The translations under genes and the position numbers were made by a program. From Tetramitus jugosus (taxonomy: Eukaryota > Heterolobosea > Eutetramitea > Acrasida > Vahlkampfiidae): a stretch of DNA of 64,000 bases. The notes beneath the pieces are model-generated. The model saw nothing but the letters and a program-made list of their open reading frames with translations. It did not search any database and was not told the origin of the DNA. The DNA lies in assembly GCA_937625935.1 (NCBI GenBank), contig OW569357.1:434001-498000 (forward strand), in the 5' to 3' direction. Below are positions 1 to 10,253 of the stretch, piece after piece (position 1 is the first letter of the stretch; the number at the start of each line of letters is the position of its first letter).

Positions 1-91
1 TGATGTCTCTGGTCCATCCTTGAGTCGGAACGAGGTCAGAGCTTTGTGAGGATGATGATGGGTCATCGTTGGTATCCTTATTGTCAGTCAT
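1..91 (-). CDS. 5' end of an unidentified protein (partial, runs off the left edge)
   Basis: A minus-strand ATG at 91 opens a stop-free frame of 30 codons to the window edge. It begins MTDNKDTNDDPSSSSQSS, an Asp/Ser/Asn-rich start of the kind many proteins in this window have. The gene is divergent from the F-box gene at 449, so the 357 bases between them probably hold both promoters. Too little is visible to name a family. Confidence 0.5.
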   Translation of the reverse strand, partial: MTDNKDTNDDPSSSSQSSDLVPTQGWTRDI

Positions 92-448
92 TTTGTTGTG
101 TAGGTGATTTGTTTGTTGCTAAGAAAGCTCGATCACGGGATTTTTTTTCAGTGTTTGATTCGGAGAAAGGCGAGACATAGGCTTAATTCGGAGCTCACAA
201 GATTCATGCTAAATTCAATGCGTCATGTCCTTCTGATGGTTCTCAGAGTTGCATGTCATGATTGATAGTGGACATCACAATTCATGTGGTGAATTGCATA
301 TTTGGTTACACAAGGTGCATGACGTGCTTGTTTTTGACAAGTGTCCCAAAGTGCCATTAAAAAAAGCTGAGTTCAAAAACTGTTCGTGAACTTGTGGGAA
401 CAGAAATTGAACGAACAATAAAAGAACAGAACCGGAGCAAAACAAAGA
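92..448. promoter_or_regulatory. Intergenic region between two divergent genes
   Basis: It lies between a leftward gene start (91) and a rightward gene start (449). It is AT-rich with T- and A-runs (near 140 and 358) and has no long open frame. I infer that it carries two back-to-back promoters. I see no specific element. Confidence 0.4.
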
Positions 449-2116
449 ATGAACGACATGGAAACCACCAACAATGACAGTGACACTCTCTTCGAGGTTT
501 CTTTTTCTCTACCAGAGGAAATATATGTCAACATATTTTCCTTCTTGGAGCCATCTGATCTTTCTCTTGGCGTCTCTCTTGTCTCACACTCGTGGAATTA
601 CTTTTCCAGTTCCGATTTGCTTTGGCGCCCTTTGTTTTACAGAAAATTTGGCGCCAGAGGTCTTTCAAAAGTTTTAGCGGTGAAGCTTTCACCAGAGAGT
701 GATGGTCATTATCATGAGCTCCAACACGAACAAGAAGAAGAAGAAACTGAAGTGGAGGCAGAGCAGGTCTCTCACGACAAGTATGACTGGAAGGGCTTGT
801 ATCGATACAAGAGCTCTATGGACCAAGTGTGGTACGGGAACAGCAACAAGCATCCTCGTGTGTCAAAGCTAAGAGTTCAACCTCCAGCATCTTACGTGTC
901 TTCCCCAACTCTGGCCAATCAGAGAGCTAATGACTCTACAAGTTTCTTTGGTTATAACAGTATGAAGGGATTGCGCTGTGGTCCAAACCTGAGTGACCTT
1001 TGTGTGTTTACGAGCGTAGGAAAAGAAATTGTTCGCCGTACGTTCAACATGGATCAATGGACTAATCAACGTGTGCACAATGATGACGACGAAGAAGATG
1101 TTCAAGATTCTGCTGCTGTTGATACAAATGATGCGAGTGGAGTTGAGGTTGTTGATGCAGATGTAGTGTTCCCTGTCCAGTCACAGTTTACTTGGTCCAT
1201 TGACTACAATCCGATACGTTTCGGAAATCGAATGATCAGTGGAGGCATTGAGAACTGTCTTCGAGTGTGGAATGCCGATAGTGGTGAACTAATGCACGGT
1301 ATTGAAGTACAGAAATGTGGTATTTGGAGCAATCGAATTTTGGACAGCTCTCATGTCGTTGCCGGATTCAGTGACAATCTCGTAAAGGTGTTCGATGTAA
1401 ATAATGCAAGTCAACCTGTTGCAGTCTATACTGAAAATGAAGCGTCGGTTTATGATGTGGACTGTGACTCTGAACTACCAGAGACTAATCTATTTGTTAC
1501 TGGTTCCTCGGACAAATCAGTTCGAGTATTTGACATTCGCGTCCCCAACGAGAGTGTTATCAAACTGAAAGACCTACCCGATGCCATCTACGAATTGGAA
1601 TGCAGTCAGATGGCAAATGATAATATTGTTATCGCGGGAACAAATCGTGGTAGTATTCTAATGATTGATATTCGAATGGCTAGCAATGAAGACTCTGCTA
1701 ACACTGCCAGTCTGGTTTGCAATTTCCCACTGGCATATGGAAGTGCAATCAGACAGATGAGTTACAATGGAAAGAGATTAGTCGTGTGTTTATCATATGG
1801 TACGGTTGTAGTAACAACAGACCGGAGTGTTGAGGTTAACTTTACTCCCCAGGAGTTAAGTGAGCTTTACAGGAATCACATTGATGTACAACAGATAGCC
1901 CTCACACCAAATTTACCATTCAGAGTCACAAATATGTTCACAGATCGTGAAAGCATGTGCATGTATGCAGATGATGAAGTAATGATGGTGGGAACGAGTG
2001 CTAACTACTTGTCACTCCTTGACTTCCGAACAACAGCACGGCCTGCGCCTCAAGTCACTCATCAAACAGATGAAAGGTCTCCCTTACGCAAACCAAGTAC
2101 TTGTCTCCTACAGTAA
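449..2116 (+). CDS. F-box / WD40 repeat protein (555 aa)
   Basis: Residues about 16-62 form an F-box (SLPEEIYVNIFSFLEPSDL, then LVSHSWNYFSSSDLLWRPLF), the segment that docks on SKP1 in SCF ubiquitin ligases. After an acidic Glu-rich spacer (about 92-108) the C-terminal half holds several WD40-type blades, for example around MISGGIENCLRVWNADSG and LFVTGSSDKSVRVFDIR, each ending in W/F-D or W-N. The layout matches FBXW-type substrate receptors, so the likely role is substrate recruitment to an SCF E3 ligase. The substrate cannot be read from the sequence. The ATG at 449 is in an A-rich context, and the gene is a single exon ending in TAA. Confidence 0.88.
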   Translation: MNDMETTNNDSDTLFEVSFSLPEEIYVNIFSFLEPSDLSLGVSLVSHSWNYFSSSDLLWRPLFYRKFGARGLSKVLAVKLSPESDGHYHELQHEQEEEETEVEAEQVSHDKYDWKGLYRYKSSMDQVWYGNSNKHPRVSKLRVQPPASYVSSPTLANQRANDSTSFFGYNSMKGLRCGPNLSDLCVFTSVGKEIVRRTFNMDQWTNQRVHNDDDEEDVQDSAAVDTNDASGVEVVDADVVFPVQSQFTWSIDYNPIRFGNRMISGGIENCLRVWNADSGELMHGIEVQKCGIWSNRILDSSHVVAGFSDNLVKVFDVNNASQPVAVYTENEASVYDVDCDSELPETNLFVTGSSDKSVRVFDIRVPNESVIKLKDLPDAIYELECSQMANDNIVIAGTNRGSILMIDIRMASNEDSANTASLVCNFPLAYGSAIRQMSYNGKRLVVCLSYGTVVVTTDRSVEVNFTPQELSELYRNHIDVQQIALTPNLPFRVTNMFTDRESMCMYADDEVMMVGTSANYLSLLDFRTTARPAPQVTHQTDERSPLRKPSTCLLQ

Positions 2117-2846
2117 ACCGTAAGTAACTACAGTCAATACTCGCGACTGATCAAACTTGTTGGCTGACATCTTTATTTTATGCGCTCTTTCCATCCTAAG
2201 AAAGTTTTATATATCGGGACAAGCGATCTGTCACTGATCATGATCACACCAATGCCCCACAATGGTGGTTTGGTGACTCAAATATTCGAATCTTTGTTCA
2301 GATGATAAAAGATGTTTTTGGAGGTATCATCCAGTGATCAGGCGGATTTTGTGGTATTTTTACACTCAATATTTTTGGTTGACTTCACATTTTCCCTTCC
2401 TGTCAGCCCACGATACCTAAAACATCAGAACTTATGACTCATGTTCTATTTATCGAGTGTAGTCTCTTCGAGTTAACATCTATTCATACTCGGACATGCT
2501 CTCAGTTCACACGCATTTCATAACGTTGATCACACATCGATAATAACCCAGAGCATCCGATAACTTTTAGAAAAAACACACCAAGGTTACGGTGCATGTG
2601 AAATTACTACTCTCTTCATCTATTGAAATAATCCGCGTTGAATACATAAAATATTCTTCCTCCCTACCCACACCACCCCAACAGTCGCCAAATAGTTATT
2701 TGAACAGACCAAAATCCCAACGTTACAATCAAAAGCATCTTTTCCCCACTGGACTCCTTCGCAACATCTCGATACACGCTCTCCACTTCCAATTAAAAGA
2801 TCAACGGTCACCAAACCATCCATTACAACAAAGATACTCTGACTCT
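2117..2846. other. Intergenic region: 3' UTR of the F-box gene and promoter/5' UTR of the Myb gene
   Basis: About 730 bases between two rightward genes. The Myb reading frame stays open upstream to 2592, but no ATG occurs in it before 2847. The extension begins at a GTG and reads as low-complexity sequence, so it is taken as 5' leader. I see no separate gene on either strand. Confidence 0.5.
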
Positions 2847-4727
2847 ATGCAATCCAACATGGTAGAACCCAAGATGACGCAAGACATCGATAGTAACAAC
2901 ACCAACAACGCATCCAACACCAACAGTACCACCAACACTACTGTTAAATTTCAATCAGATTCTGCTCCTCGAATGTCAATCACACGACCAGAGTCTCATC
3001 AACCACTCTCACTGATACAACAACAACAACAACAACAGTTCACACAACAGTTTTCAGAGCCACCACCCATGAGAGCCAGTCCACTGTCCAGTCAGACACT
3101 TCCAGGTCAACTGACAACCAACATAACCAACATTAGCTCTTCATCTACTGCATCTGACAAGACCTCCATGCCAACAGCAGTATCCATCACAGAGAGTAGA
3201 GCGTCACCCTCGTCTGCTGCACGATTGAATCCCATCGAGCCCCCCGTGTCGCTCATTGGTCCATCCAACAGCACCAGAGTCTTTGATTTTCCTTCAACGA
3301 GTGGCAGCTTAGCAGGTGAAGTAAGTCAACAACACCTCTTATCTGGCGCAGGACGCCCCATATCGCTCACTCCGCCTCCAAGCTTTACAACGAGCTCAGC
3401 GGCGTCGGTTCAGCCAACACACAGGGCATCTAGCGCATCCCCCACTCTACCAAGCGCTCAACCAACAACGGAGAAGAGAACGTCCAAGTTTCCACTGCCT
3501 CCCTTTGCAGTTGGTCAACCAGCCAAGCAACAACAGTCGTTACTGGACACGGGAGGGCCGATACCACCCCTTCCCTCCTCATTGTCCAATATCAGAGCCT
3601 CTCCCACAGCTCCTTCCACTACCTCTGCCTCCTCGTCTCACTTGCTGCCTTCTCCTGGTCGTTTGTTGAATCAATACAGTCCCACACAACCAGCAGGCAT
3701 CTCAAAGCAAAACAGGTTGGCAATGGGTCAGTCGGAGATGAGCATCAGTCCTGTTCCCTACGACGAGGATGAAGAAATGAGAGAACTACATCTGAAGAGA
3801 AAGCACTACATGCAACAAAAGGAAGAAGAGTATGCCAGTTCTTCCGGAAGAAGAGATGGTGATGGTGATGAAATGATGGGTGAAGTCAGAAGATCACCTG
3901 CTCTCCATCGCCCACAATACCTGAGCGGCTCAAAACTCCCCTCTTTACAATCACAATTCGCTCCTGAATTCGCTGGAGGCTCTCAACAACAACAACAACA
4001 ACAACCACAAGCACTCTATTCTCAACAGGCAGCAGCTCGTAGAGGATTTGGACAACCACATGCCTATCCATACTATGGTACAAGAGGTCCCAGCAGTAGT
4101 TCTGAAGATATGGAAATTCAAAACTACAGTGATGATGAAAGCATCAGTAGCAGTGCCAGTGCAAGCGGCGTAGGGTATGAAGAAGATGTTGAACAGCAGC
4201 AGCAACAACCACCGCCACACCACATGCCATTGCACTATGGTCACCCCTATCATCAAGATTACCGTGACACCGTTAGCACAGGAAGAGGAACTTCATCTTC
4301 TTCTCGGCACTTGCCTCTCAAGCTTCAACAAAAGTCAACCAAACCATCATCCTTGTCTCCACCGTATAGCAAGAGATCCAGATCACCGAGCTCTACATCG
4401 TCCTACAGCAGTGACGAAGAGAATGCACCCACTATTCATGCCTCGTCCAGCAGTTCTCTGTCTCCTTCTGCAGCTCGATCGGATCAAACCTCCAAGCAAA
4501 GCAAGTTCAACCAAGGTGCGTGGACCACTCATGAACATGAACAGTTTCTCCAGGGACTTCAGGCGTGTGGTCATCAATGGAAGAAGATTGCTGTGCAGTT
4601 TGTTCAAACGAGATCTAGAAGACAAGTCGCCAGTCACGCACAAAAGTATCTCGAAAGAGAGAAGAGAAGGAGTGCCATGTCAAAGAAGGACTCTCGAAGC
4701 ACGAATCGCCCCACCCTCATCATCTAA
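2847..4727 (+). CDS. Myb-like SHAQKY-class DNA-binding protein (626 aa)
   Basis: A single Myb/SANT repeat sits at the very C-terminus (about residues 554-602): GAWTTHEHEQFLQGLQACG, then W-K-K-I-A and the signature S-H-A-Q-K-Y-L followed by a basic tail. The SHAQKY(F/L) signature marks single-repeat Myb factors that bind TATCC-like DNA in plants, Dictyostelium and other protists. The remaining ~550 residues are low-complexity Ser/Pro/Gln/Asn/Thr sequence with Q-runs, typical of a disordered regulatory region. Function is inferred to be sequence-specific transcription control in the nucleus. The start is the first in-frame ATG; MVEPK six codons downstream is an alternative. Confidence 0.85.
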   Translation: MQSNMVEPKMTQDIDSNNTNNASNTNSTTNTTVKFQSDSAPRMSITRPESHQPLSLIQQQQQQQFTQQFSEPPPMRASPLSSQTLPGQLTTNITNISSSSTASDKTSMPTAVSITESRASPSSAARLNPIEPPVSLIGPSNSTRVFDFPSTSGSLAGEVSQQHLLSGAGRPISLTPPPSFTTSSAASVQPTHRASSASPTLPSAQPTTEKRTSKFPLPPFAVGQPAKQQQSLLDTGGPIPPLPSSLSNIRASPTAPSTTSASSSHLLPSPGRLLNQYSPTQPAGISKQNRLAMGQSEMSISPVPYDEDEEMRELHLKRKHYMQQKEEEYASSSGRRDGDGDEMMGEVRRSPALHRPQYLSGSKLPSLQSQFAPEFAGGSQQQQQQQPQALYSQQAAARRGFGQPHAYPYYGTRGPSSSSEDMEIQNYSDDESISSSASASGVGYEEDVEQQQQQPPPHHMPLHYGHPYHQDYRDTVSTGRGTSSSSRHLPLKLQQKSTKPSSLSPPYSKRSRSPSSTSSYSSDEENAPTIHASSSSSLSPSAARSDQTSKQSKFNQGAWTTHEHEQFLQGLQACGHQWKKIAVQFVQTRSRRQVASHAQKYLEREKRRSAMSKKDSRSTNRPTLII

Positions 4728-5174
4728 ACATGTAACAGTTGTTCCAGAGAATTCACACTCACACATACAGTTGTACAAGATCTCAGCTCATGAGAATGAT
4801 CGAAACAAGGGCTTCTTATAAGAAACACCGGTACATATACCAACCTACATACAATAATAACCAAAAATGATGCTTAGCTATAGGAACACTATGCTACGAC
4901 CTAAGAGAACACAACAGAGAAGATACAAATAGAAGAAAAGGCAAATTTTGAGAGTGACATTCAAACTCTGATACAATCAAAACAGTGACAGACAAACCAT
5001 CGACTACATACAAACAAAAAGGCAATGAACATATGCACATAGAAAATAAAAGGGTGGCAAAAGACAATTCTTTTACACATAAATAGTCTTATTATTAAGT
5101 GTTTTTCTATACAAGCATGCTATATGCTGAGATTCGTCTTGTGACAATTGCTATTCAAAAGAACAAACTATGAT
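4728..5174. other. Convergent 3' UTR region
   Basis: This stretch separates the rightward Myb gene (ends 4727) from the leftward PH-like gene (ends 5175). It is A-rich with AATAAA-like strings (near 4850 and 5046) that could serve as polyadenylation signals. No coding frame looks real. Confidence 0.45.
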
Positions 5175-6848
5175 TCAATTGATTCCCAATTGTGCCTTGA
5201 GTTTTTGATTCTCCAACTGTAACTTCTCAATCAGTTCATCTCTATTACCCAATTGAATTCGCAGTGATAAACACTCTGATTCCATCTCTGCCATCTTCTC
5301 TCTCATCTCTTCAATCGCTCCATAGAAATCATCTCTCGTAAACGTAACAGTATCGCTATTATGTCTCATTGTACCATATTCTTCATCGTCTTGAGTCCTT
5401 TGATGATGAGCGTGTTCATCAAGTGGCTCGTTCCAAAATGATGATTGAAAAATGTTGTTTCTCGACTTTCCAAACAAGTTCGGTTCTTCCCACATTCCAC
5501 CATTCGTCGTTCCATATACTCTGACTGATCCATCCTGATAATCGTCATCTTCGCCATGAATCACCATTGTTCCACTGTCGTGTATCACCATTGTTTCACT
5601 CGAGTATTCGCCTGGATAATCATGAATGACCATTGTTCCCATTGGATACGATGAATCATCATCTTCTTCTGCTACCTCTTCTTGTTCGTGTTGTACTACT
5701 TGTGCTTCTTCTTGATCCTTCTTGTTTTGTTGTTCATCGACTTGTTTCCTCGTATTGCTATCCTCTTGTTGATTAATCGTGGTGTGACTCTTGTCAATGG
5801 CTGCCGTCGTGCTGCCCGCTCCTCTCTCATCCACCATCGCATCACTCGAGATGCGCAGACTCTGTCTCAGATGATCCATCCACCACTTTTTGTGTGATGC
5901 ATCACTCAACACAAACACTTCTTTTATTTGATTGTCAACCAGTAGAGCAATGGACAGTGGTGACCCTTCTACTTCCTTCATGATGACATGTTCATCATTG
6001 CAACTGACTCTACATGCAATCACATCAGCAATCTGTGTGCTGTCATGTGACTTGTAGAAAATGATTTGTTGTTGCTGCGGCTGTCCTGAAGGACCACTAC
6101 TGCTATTGCTATTGTTATTGCTACTATTCGTTGCAACAACATTAGAGCTAACAGTAGTAGCTGTAGCAGTAGAATTAACGACGTTAGAGCTAACTGCAGT
6201 TGCACTACGAATGTACACAATAGATGGCTTGAGGTAATAAATGGAAGAAATGTGATTCTTTCGAATGACATAACCACCTTGATGACTCCAACAAGCAGAA
6301 GTAGTGGGAGTCAAAGTAGGACTAGAGTCACTGTTGCTTCTCTTGTTGGGGAATTGCTTCAGAGTGCTCTGAGTGAGGCTGTTGGTAGCAAACGTAGGGT
6401 TCCACTTGCTCTCAAACAAGTGCTGAATCACTACATTGATATTATTCTGTAGTGCGCTCACCCAATCCTCCGCTTCCGCCACGGTCGGAACTAATAATTG
6501 TACGGTTTGTACCGTATCGCTCTTTTTTTCTCCGACGACGGACAAAAGCTCAGAGAGAGTGAGGATGACAAACGAGGAGGACGGTGGCTTGTGAACAGTT
6601 TGTTGTTGAACGGTTGTGAATGGTGTGAGTTGATATTCTGAGCTGTTGGTCGATGATGTTTTGATACTCAGTTTTCTTCGCTTCAGCTTGGCAATACATT
6701 TGCTCTGTGCGCCTCTCGTACAGAAAAAAAGCTTTCCTCCTTTTTTGTGGTAGGTGAGTGATGTTGTAGGTGTGGTGGTAGGTGATGATGTTGCATTGCT
6801 ATGATTGGTTGACGATGCTATTGGTGAATGACTATGCTGATTGGACAT
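5175..6848 (-). CDS. PH-like domain protein with C-terminal coiled coil (557 aa)
   Basis: Two regions resemble PH domains. Residues about 34-150 run from KKGGKLFFCTRG to a closing helix A-E-D-W-V-S-A-L-Q-N-N-I. Residues about 190-335 end with S-H-K-K-W-W-M-D-H-L-R-Q-S-L. PH domains usually bind phosphoinositides or partner proteins at membranes. A Gln/Glu/Asp-rich spacer follows, then three copies of a short T-M-V-I-H motif, and finally a predicted coiled coil in the last ~55 residues (ERMREKMAEME-like heptads to LQLENQKLKAQLG). The likely role is a membrane-associated scaffold that dimerises through its tail, but the exact family is not recognised. Poly-Asn/Ser tracts interrupt the second PH-like region. 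Confidence 0.6.
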   Translation of the reverse strand: MSNQHSHSPIASSTNHSNATSSPTTTPTTSLTYHKKGGKLFFCTRGAQSKCIAKLKRRKLSIKTSSTNSSEYQLTPFTTVQQQTVHKPPSSSFVILTLSELLSVVGEKKSDTVQTVQLLVPTVAEAEDWVSALQNNINVVIQHLFESKWNPTFATNSLTQSTLKQFPNKRSNSDSSPTLTPTTSACWSHQGGYVIRKNHISSIYYLKPSIVYIRSATAVSSNVVNSTATATTVSSNVVATNSSNNNSNSSSGPSGQPQQQQIIFYKSHDSTQIADVIACRVSCNDEHVIMKEVEGSPLSIALLVDNQIKEVFVLSDASHKKWWMDHLRQSLRISSDAMVDERGAGSTTAAIDKSHTTINQQEDSNTRKQVDEQQNKKDQEEAQVVQHEQEEVAEEDDDSSYPMGTMVIHDYPGEYSSETMVIHDSGTMVIHGEDDDYQDGSVRVYGTTNGGMWEEPNLFGKSRNNIFQSSFWNEPLDEHAHHQRTQDDEEYGTMRHNSDTVTFTRDDFYGAIEEMREKMAEMESECLSLRIQLGNRDELIEKLQLENQKLKAQLGIN

Positions 6849-7454
6849 TTTTTGTTGTTTTGTTCCTTGCTGCGATTTTGATTTCCGTCGGTGATGTTCA
6901 GTTTACGTCCAGTGATGATTTCGCGCCTTGCACAAGCGATGCAATGAAAACAGGATGTATGAGTTGGTTTTGTGACAAAATGGTGGTGCTGTTGTCGTTG
7001 TTGGAGATATTTTGTGTAGCTTCGAGTGGTGGTGGCGTGGTGGAAGGGGTTGTGACGAAACGTTTTGTCGATTGGTGAATACCCTTACCAGACACTTGAC
7101 ATCGCAATGACCGCGGAAAGGACAAAACAATTCCCACGAGTCTGGAAATGCGAACACGGCGATTTCACACAACAGGTCAAAGCAATCTAAACCAGAAAGC
7201 TGGAGTAATGAAGGAGAAAATTGAATCAGGTAGAGTTTATGCTTCACATTGGTTCAGAGAGCTAGGTTTAGAATTGAATGCAATTTTATCATCATACAAA
7301 ACGTTTTTTGTTTATCACAGGAAACATGTTGCTAAATTTTGACTTGATGACTGGCGCCGTGAGAACCTTTCGAAATCACATGTGGGTTTCGATTACTCCG
7401 TCCAACAGAGTATTAATAATGAGAGAATAAGAAATGCTTGTTGAAAGAACAATC
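6849..7454. other. Intergenic region between two leftward genes
   Basis: It holds the presumed promoter of the PH-like gene (start 6848) and the 3' flank of the RasGEF gene is on its far side (ends 7455). Short open frames on both strands (for example minus 6903-7247) have no family similarity and no good codon pattern, so I call none of them a gene. Confidence 0.4.
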
Positions 7455-10073
7455 CTAAGATACTTTACTGCTGGCGCCTCGTCTGGGTTCTTCTCTCAAA
7501 TTGCTCAACCTATCCAATTCTTCTTCGCTGCTGATAATGTTCGAGTTCATGGAATAGTAAAGGAACAGTTGCATGTATGGTACAGGAGTCAGAGCATAGG
7601 GTCTCGATTTGAAATTCATCAAACCACGCACGACACCAGCCATTGAACTCTTCTTCGTGAAGTTAATGTATGATCTCACAATGTCATCAGTGATCTCACG
7701 AGGTGTTCCCTCTCCAGTGTTGTTCACGGTGACATTGGCATCCTTTTCGGTTGTCTTCTTGGTGGACTTATTGCCCTCATCAAAGAAGACGAGATCAGTG
7801 AGACTTACACCTAAATAGGGCAAGCAACTCTGTGTGGGAGACACCTTCTTCAACTCCTCTCGATAATTCTTTCGGTTGGATGAGAAGGAACAAACATCTT
7901 CCAACTTCTTAAATTTCATTCGATCAGGAGCACCGATGGCCTCCCACGTCTTTTTCAATCGATGCACTGGATTACTAATCAATGCCATCATAATTTCAAA
8001 CAACGTGTTAAAGTTGTTGATCTTGAGACATGCGTCCGCAACATTAATAAAGTGTTTCAACAGCTTTGCCCGTTCCTTGATATTCTCCACGCGTAGTATC
8101 AGTGTGGCTACCCAGTCAGTCATCATGTTCGACCGGGAAATGATCTCCGATATGTTTGGAGCAGTCCACTCCTTTGAACTCTTGTTCCATCCGAGTGCTA
8201 ACAACTCCTCACCGGTAATCTTTTGAAAGATGGCAAATTCAGAAATGGTCAACTGTCGTGCAATCTCAATGGGATTCAAATCCAAAATGTTGATCAAACG
8301 AGCATCCTTTGGCTCTCTGCTCAGATAGTAGGGCTTTGGAGCACTCTTCATCAATTCTTCATACCGTTCCTGCGCACTCAATGAATCATCCATTCCATCA
8401 CCCATGCCCACACCACTATTACTCACCATGCCCATCATGCTACTATCACCCAAACTTCCCACTGATAATCCACCACCACTCGATCCAAAGCTATCACCAC
8501 TATCGACACCATTTCCAACACTGGATGCAGCATTCTGTTGTTGAAACTTTGTCAGAATCTTTCCAGACACCTCTGCCAAATCAAACACAATGTTCTGAGT
8601 AAATAATGTAGATGATGTTTCTGCATCAATCGCCTCTTCACCTTCATCAATCGTACACACATAGGATCCCAGTCCTCCAATAAACGAATACAAATCACCA
8701 ATCATATTTCGATCAAACATGAGATCCGTTTGACAATCAATGATCCATTTCTGGACAAACAAGGACACCCGTTGAATCATTCGATTCTGTTTCTCCTTGC
8801 CTAGCACAATGAGTCGATTCTGTTGTTCCTCACTATTCACAGCTGTCATTTTTGCTTCATTTTTCTCATCTTCCCCATCATTGTTCTTTTCATCATCATC
8901 ATTACTACTACTATCTGATGACAAACGATTGTGAAGTGACAATTCTTCTTCTTGTTTTGTCTTCTGTTGTTGCACGAGACGATCGAGAACAAACTGAAGT
9001 CTAGGAATCACTTGTCGTGCAGTCATAAACGTCTTGTACGTCGTTGTAAAAATCACAATAAATGACTCGTGACTAAAACCATATCGCAATCCAAACTCCA
9101 AGAATTGATCCACTGTTAAATAACCAAATTTTTGATCCGTTTTCAAAATGTGTTTCAACTGTGGCAATGTTCTTGATCCAATACAGACGTGAACATCATT
9201 TCCATCTCTTTCCATGACTGATTCTGTAGTCGATTGTTGTTGTTGATCCATATGATTCACCTTGTTTTGTTCATCAAAATCATCAATCAGCGCACTAGCC
9301 AGTGCCACATCATCACTAATGCTGCTTTGCTGCTGTTGTTGTTGTTGCTGCTGTTTTTTAAATGATTTTTGAGTGGAAAAAAAACTTTTGCGCACAGTTT
9401 TTGCATTGTTCGCATCACCGTGCACGTGATAATTGGATGGTAAAGCGGGCAGAGATCCTCTGTGAATATTATTGTTGTTTCCTCTACTGAAAACAGCTGA
9501 AAATCGATAATTATTATTATTGCTATTATTATTATTATTGTTATTATTACTATTGTTTGTCGTTGGAAGAGAATTGGATCGATTGGCAATGTCATTATGA
9601 TTTGCATTTTTGTTATTATTGTTGTTGTTATTATTGTTGGTGAATAAATTGGAAAAAATGGAGAGTCGTGGACTCGCTCTTGGTTTTTCCTTGATCAAGA
9701 CTGCTTGTTGTTGTGATGTGTCATCTTGTGATTCATTCTCTGTTGTTGATGATGATGGTGTTTCATTCGTATCCACAACAACAACAACATCTTCGTTGGG
9801 TGATGCATCATTGTTGTGAGAAGTGGTGACCACACTAATGTCTGGTGATGGGAGTGGCACTTTTTCTTCTTCAGCATGTTCATTCGTATTGTTGTTGGTA
9901 CCACCATCATCATTGGTCGTTTGCTCAACAACAACCTCGACTTCATTCGTGATGGTAGTAGTAGCGATAGTAGAAGTTGTGGTTGTTGTGTCTACGCTCG
10001 TCGTGAGAACGGTGCTGTCATCATCATCATCATTGTTGTTATTATTGTTGATGTGATGTTGTTGGTTTACCAT
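7455..10073 (-). CDS. Ras guanine nucleotide exchange factor (RasGEF_N + RasGEF, 872 aa)
   Basis: Residues about 297-370 plus 430-505 form the RasGEF N-terminal (REM) region (TLPQLKHILKTDQ, VDQFLEFGLRYGFSHESFI, then FVQKWI). Residues about 595-835 form the CDC25-homology catalytic domain: L-D-L-N-P-I-E-I-A-R-Q-L-T-I-S-E, then W-V-A-T-L-I-L, LLKHFINVADACLKINNFN, F-E-I-M-M-A-L, and C-L-P-Y-L-G-V-S-L-T-D-L-V-F. These proteins open the nucleotide pocket of Ras-family GTPases so GDP is exchanged for GTP. The first 290 residues are low complexity with long Asn, Gln, Thr and Asp runs from trinucleotide repeats. Naegleria and Dictyostelium both encode many such RasGEFs. The start ATG is followed directly by the Asn/Asp-rich tract. 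Confidence 0.93.
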   Translation of the reverse strand: MVNQQHHINNNNNNDDDDDSTVLTTSVDTTTTTSTIATTTITNEVEVVVEQTTNDDGGTNNNTNEHAEEEKVPLPSPDISVVTTSHNNDASPNEDVVVVVDTNETPSSSTTENESQDDTSQQQAVLIKEKPRASPRLSIFSNLFTNNNNNNNNNKNANHNDIANRSNSLPTTNNSNNNNNNNNSNNNNYRFSAVFSRGNNNNIHRGSLPALPSNYHVHGDANNAKTVRKSFFSTQKSFKKQQQQQQQQQSSISDDVALASALIDDFDEQNKVNHMDQQQQSTTESVMERDGNDVHVCIGSRTLPQLKHILKTDQKFGYLTVDQFLEFGLRYGFSHESFIVIFTTTYKTFMTARQVIPRLQFVLDRLVQQQKTKQEEELSLHNRLSSDSSSNDDDEKNNDGEDEKNEAKMTAVNSEEQQNRLIVLGKEKQNRMIQRVSLFVQKWIIDCQTDLMFDRNMIGDLYSFIGGLGSYVCTIDEGEEAIDAETSSTLFTQNIVFDLAEVSGKILTKFQQQNAASSVGNGVDSGDSFGSSGGGLSVGSLGDSSMMGMVSNSGVGMGDGMDDSLSAQERYEELMKSAPKPYYLSREPKDARLINILDLNPIEIARQLTISEFAIFQKITGEELLALGWNKSSKEWTAPNISEIISRSNMMTDWVATLILRVENIKERAKLLKHFINVADACLKINNFNTLFEIMMALISNPVHRLKKTWEAIGAPDRMKFKKLEDVCSFSSNRKNYREELKKVSPTQSCLPYLGVSLTDLVFFDEGNKSTKKTTEKDANVTVNNTGEGTPREITDDIVRSYINFTKKSSMAGVVRGLMNFKSRPYALTPVPYMQLFLYYSMNSNIISSEEELDRLSNLREEPRRGASSKVS

Positions 10074-10253
10074 TCCTTTATGCGCTTACTGGTGATTGAT
10101 TCGAACGACTCTCTCTCACTTGTTTTGTTGTTTTGGAAGAACATGAATTGTTGGACGACTGCCGCTTGTGGGTGTTGGAAAGGGGACGACGTTTATTATT
10201 CCGACATCAGAACAAAAATGACCGTCAATGTTGTTCCAAGCAACAAATCATTT

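Noticed and set aside
2592-2846. Longer N-terminus for the Myb protein
   Set aside because: The extended frame begins at GTG and has no ATG before 2847; the extension has no domain.
6898-7247. Overlapping minus-strand ORFs of 79 and 114 codons upstream of the PH-like gene
   Set aside because: Two frames are open over the same stretch, neither has family similarity, and the composition looks like leader sequence.
9240-9660. Long CAA/AAT trinucleotide repeat tracts as possible satellite or mobile DNA
   Set aside because: They are in frame inside the RasGEF coding region and encode Gln and Asn runs; they are not independent elements.
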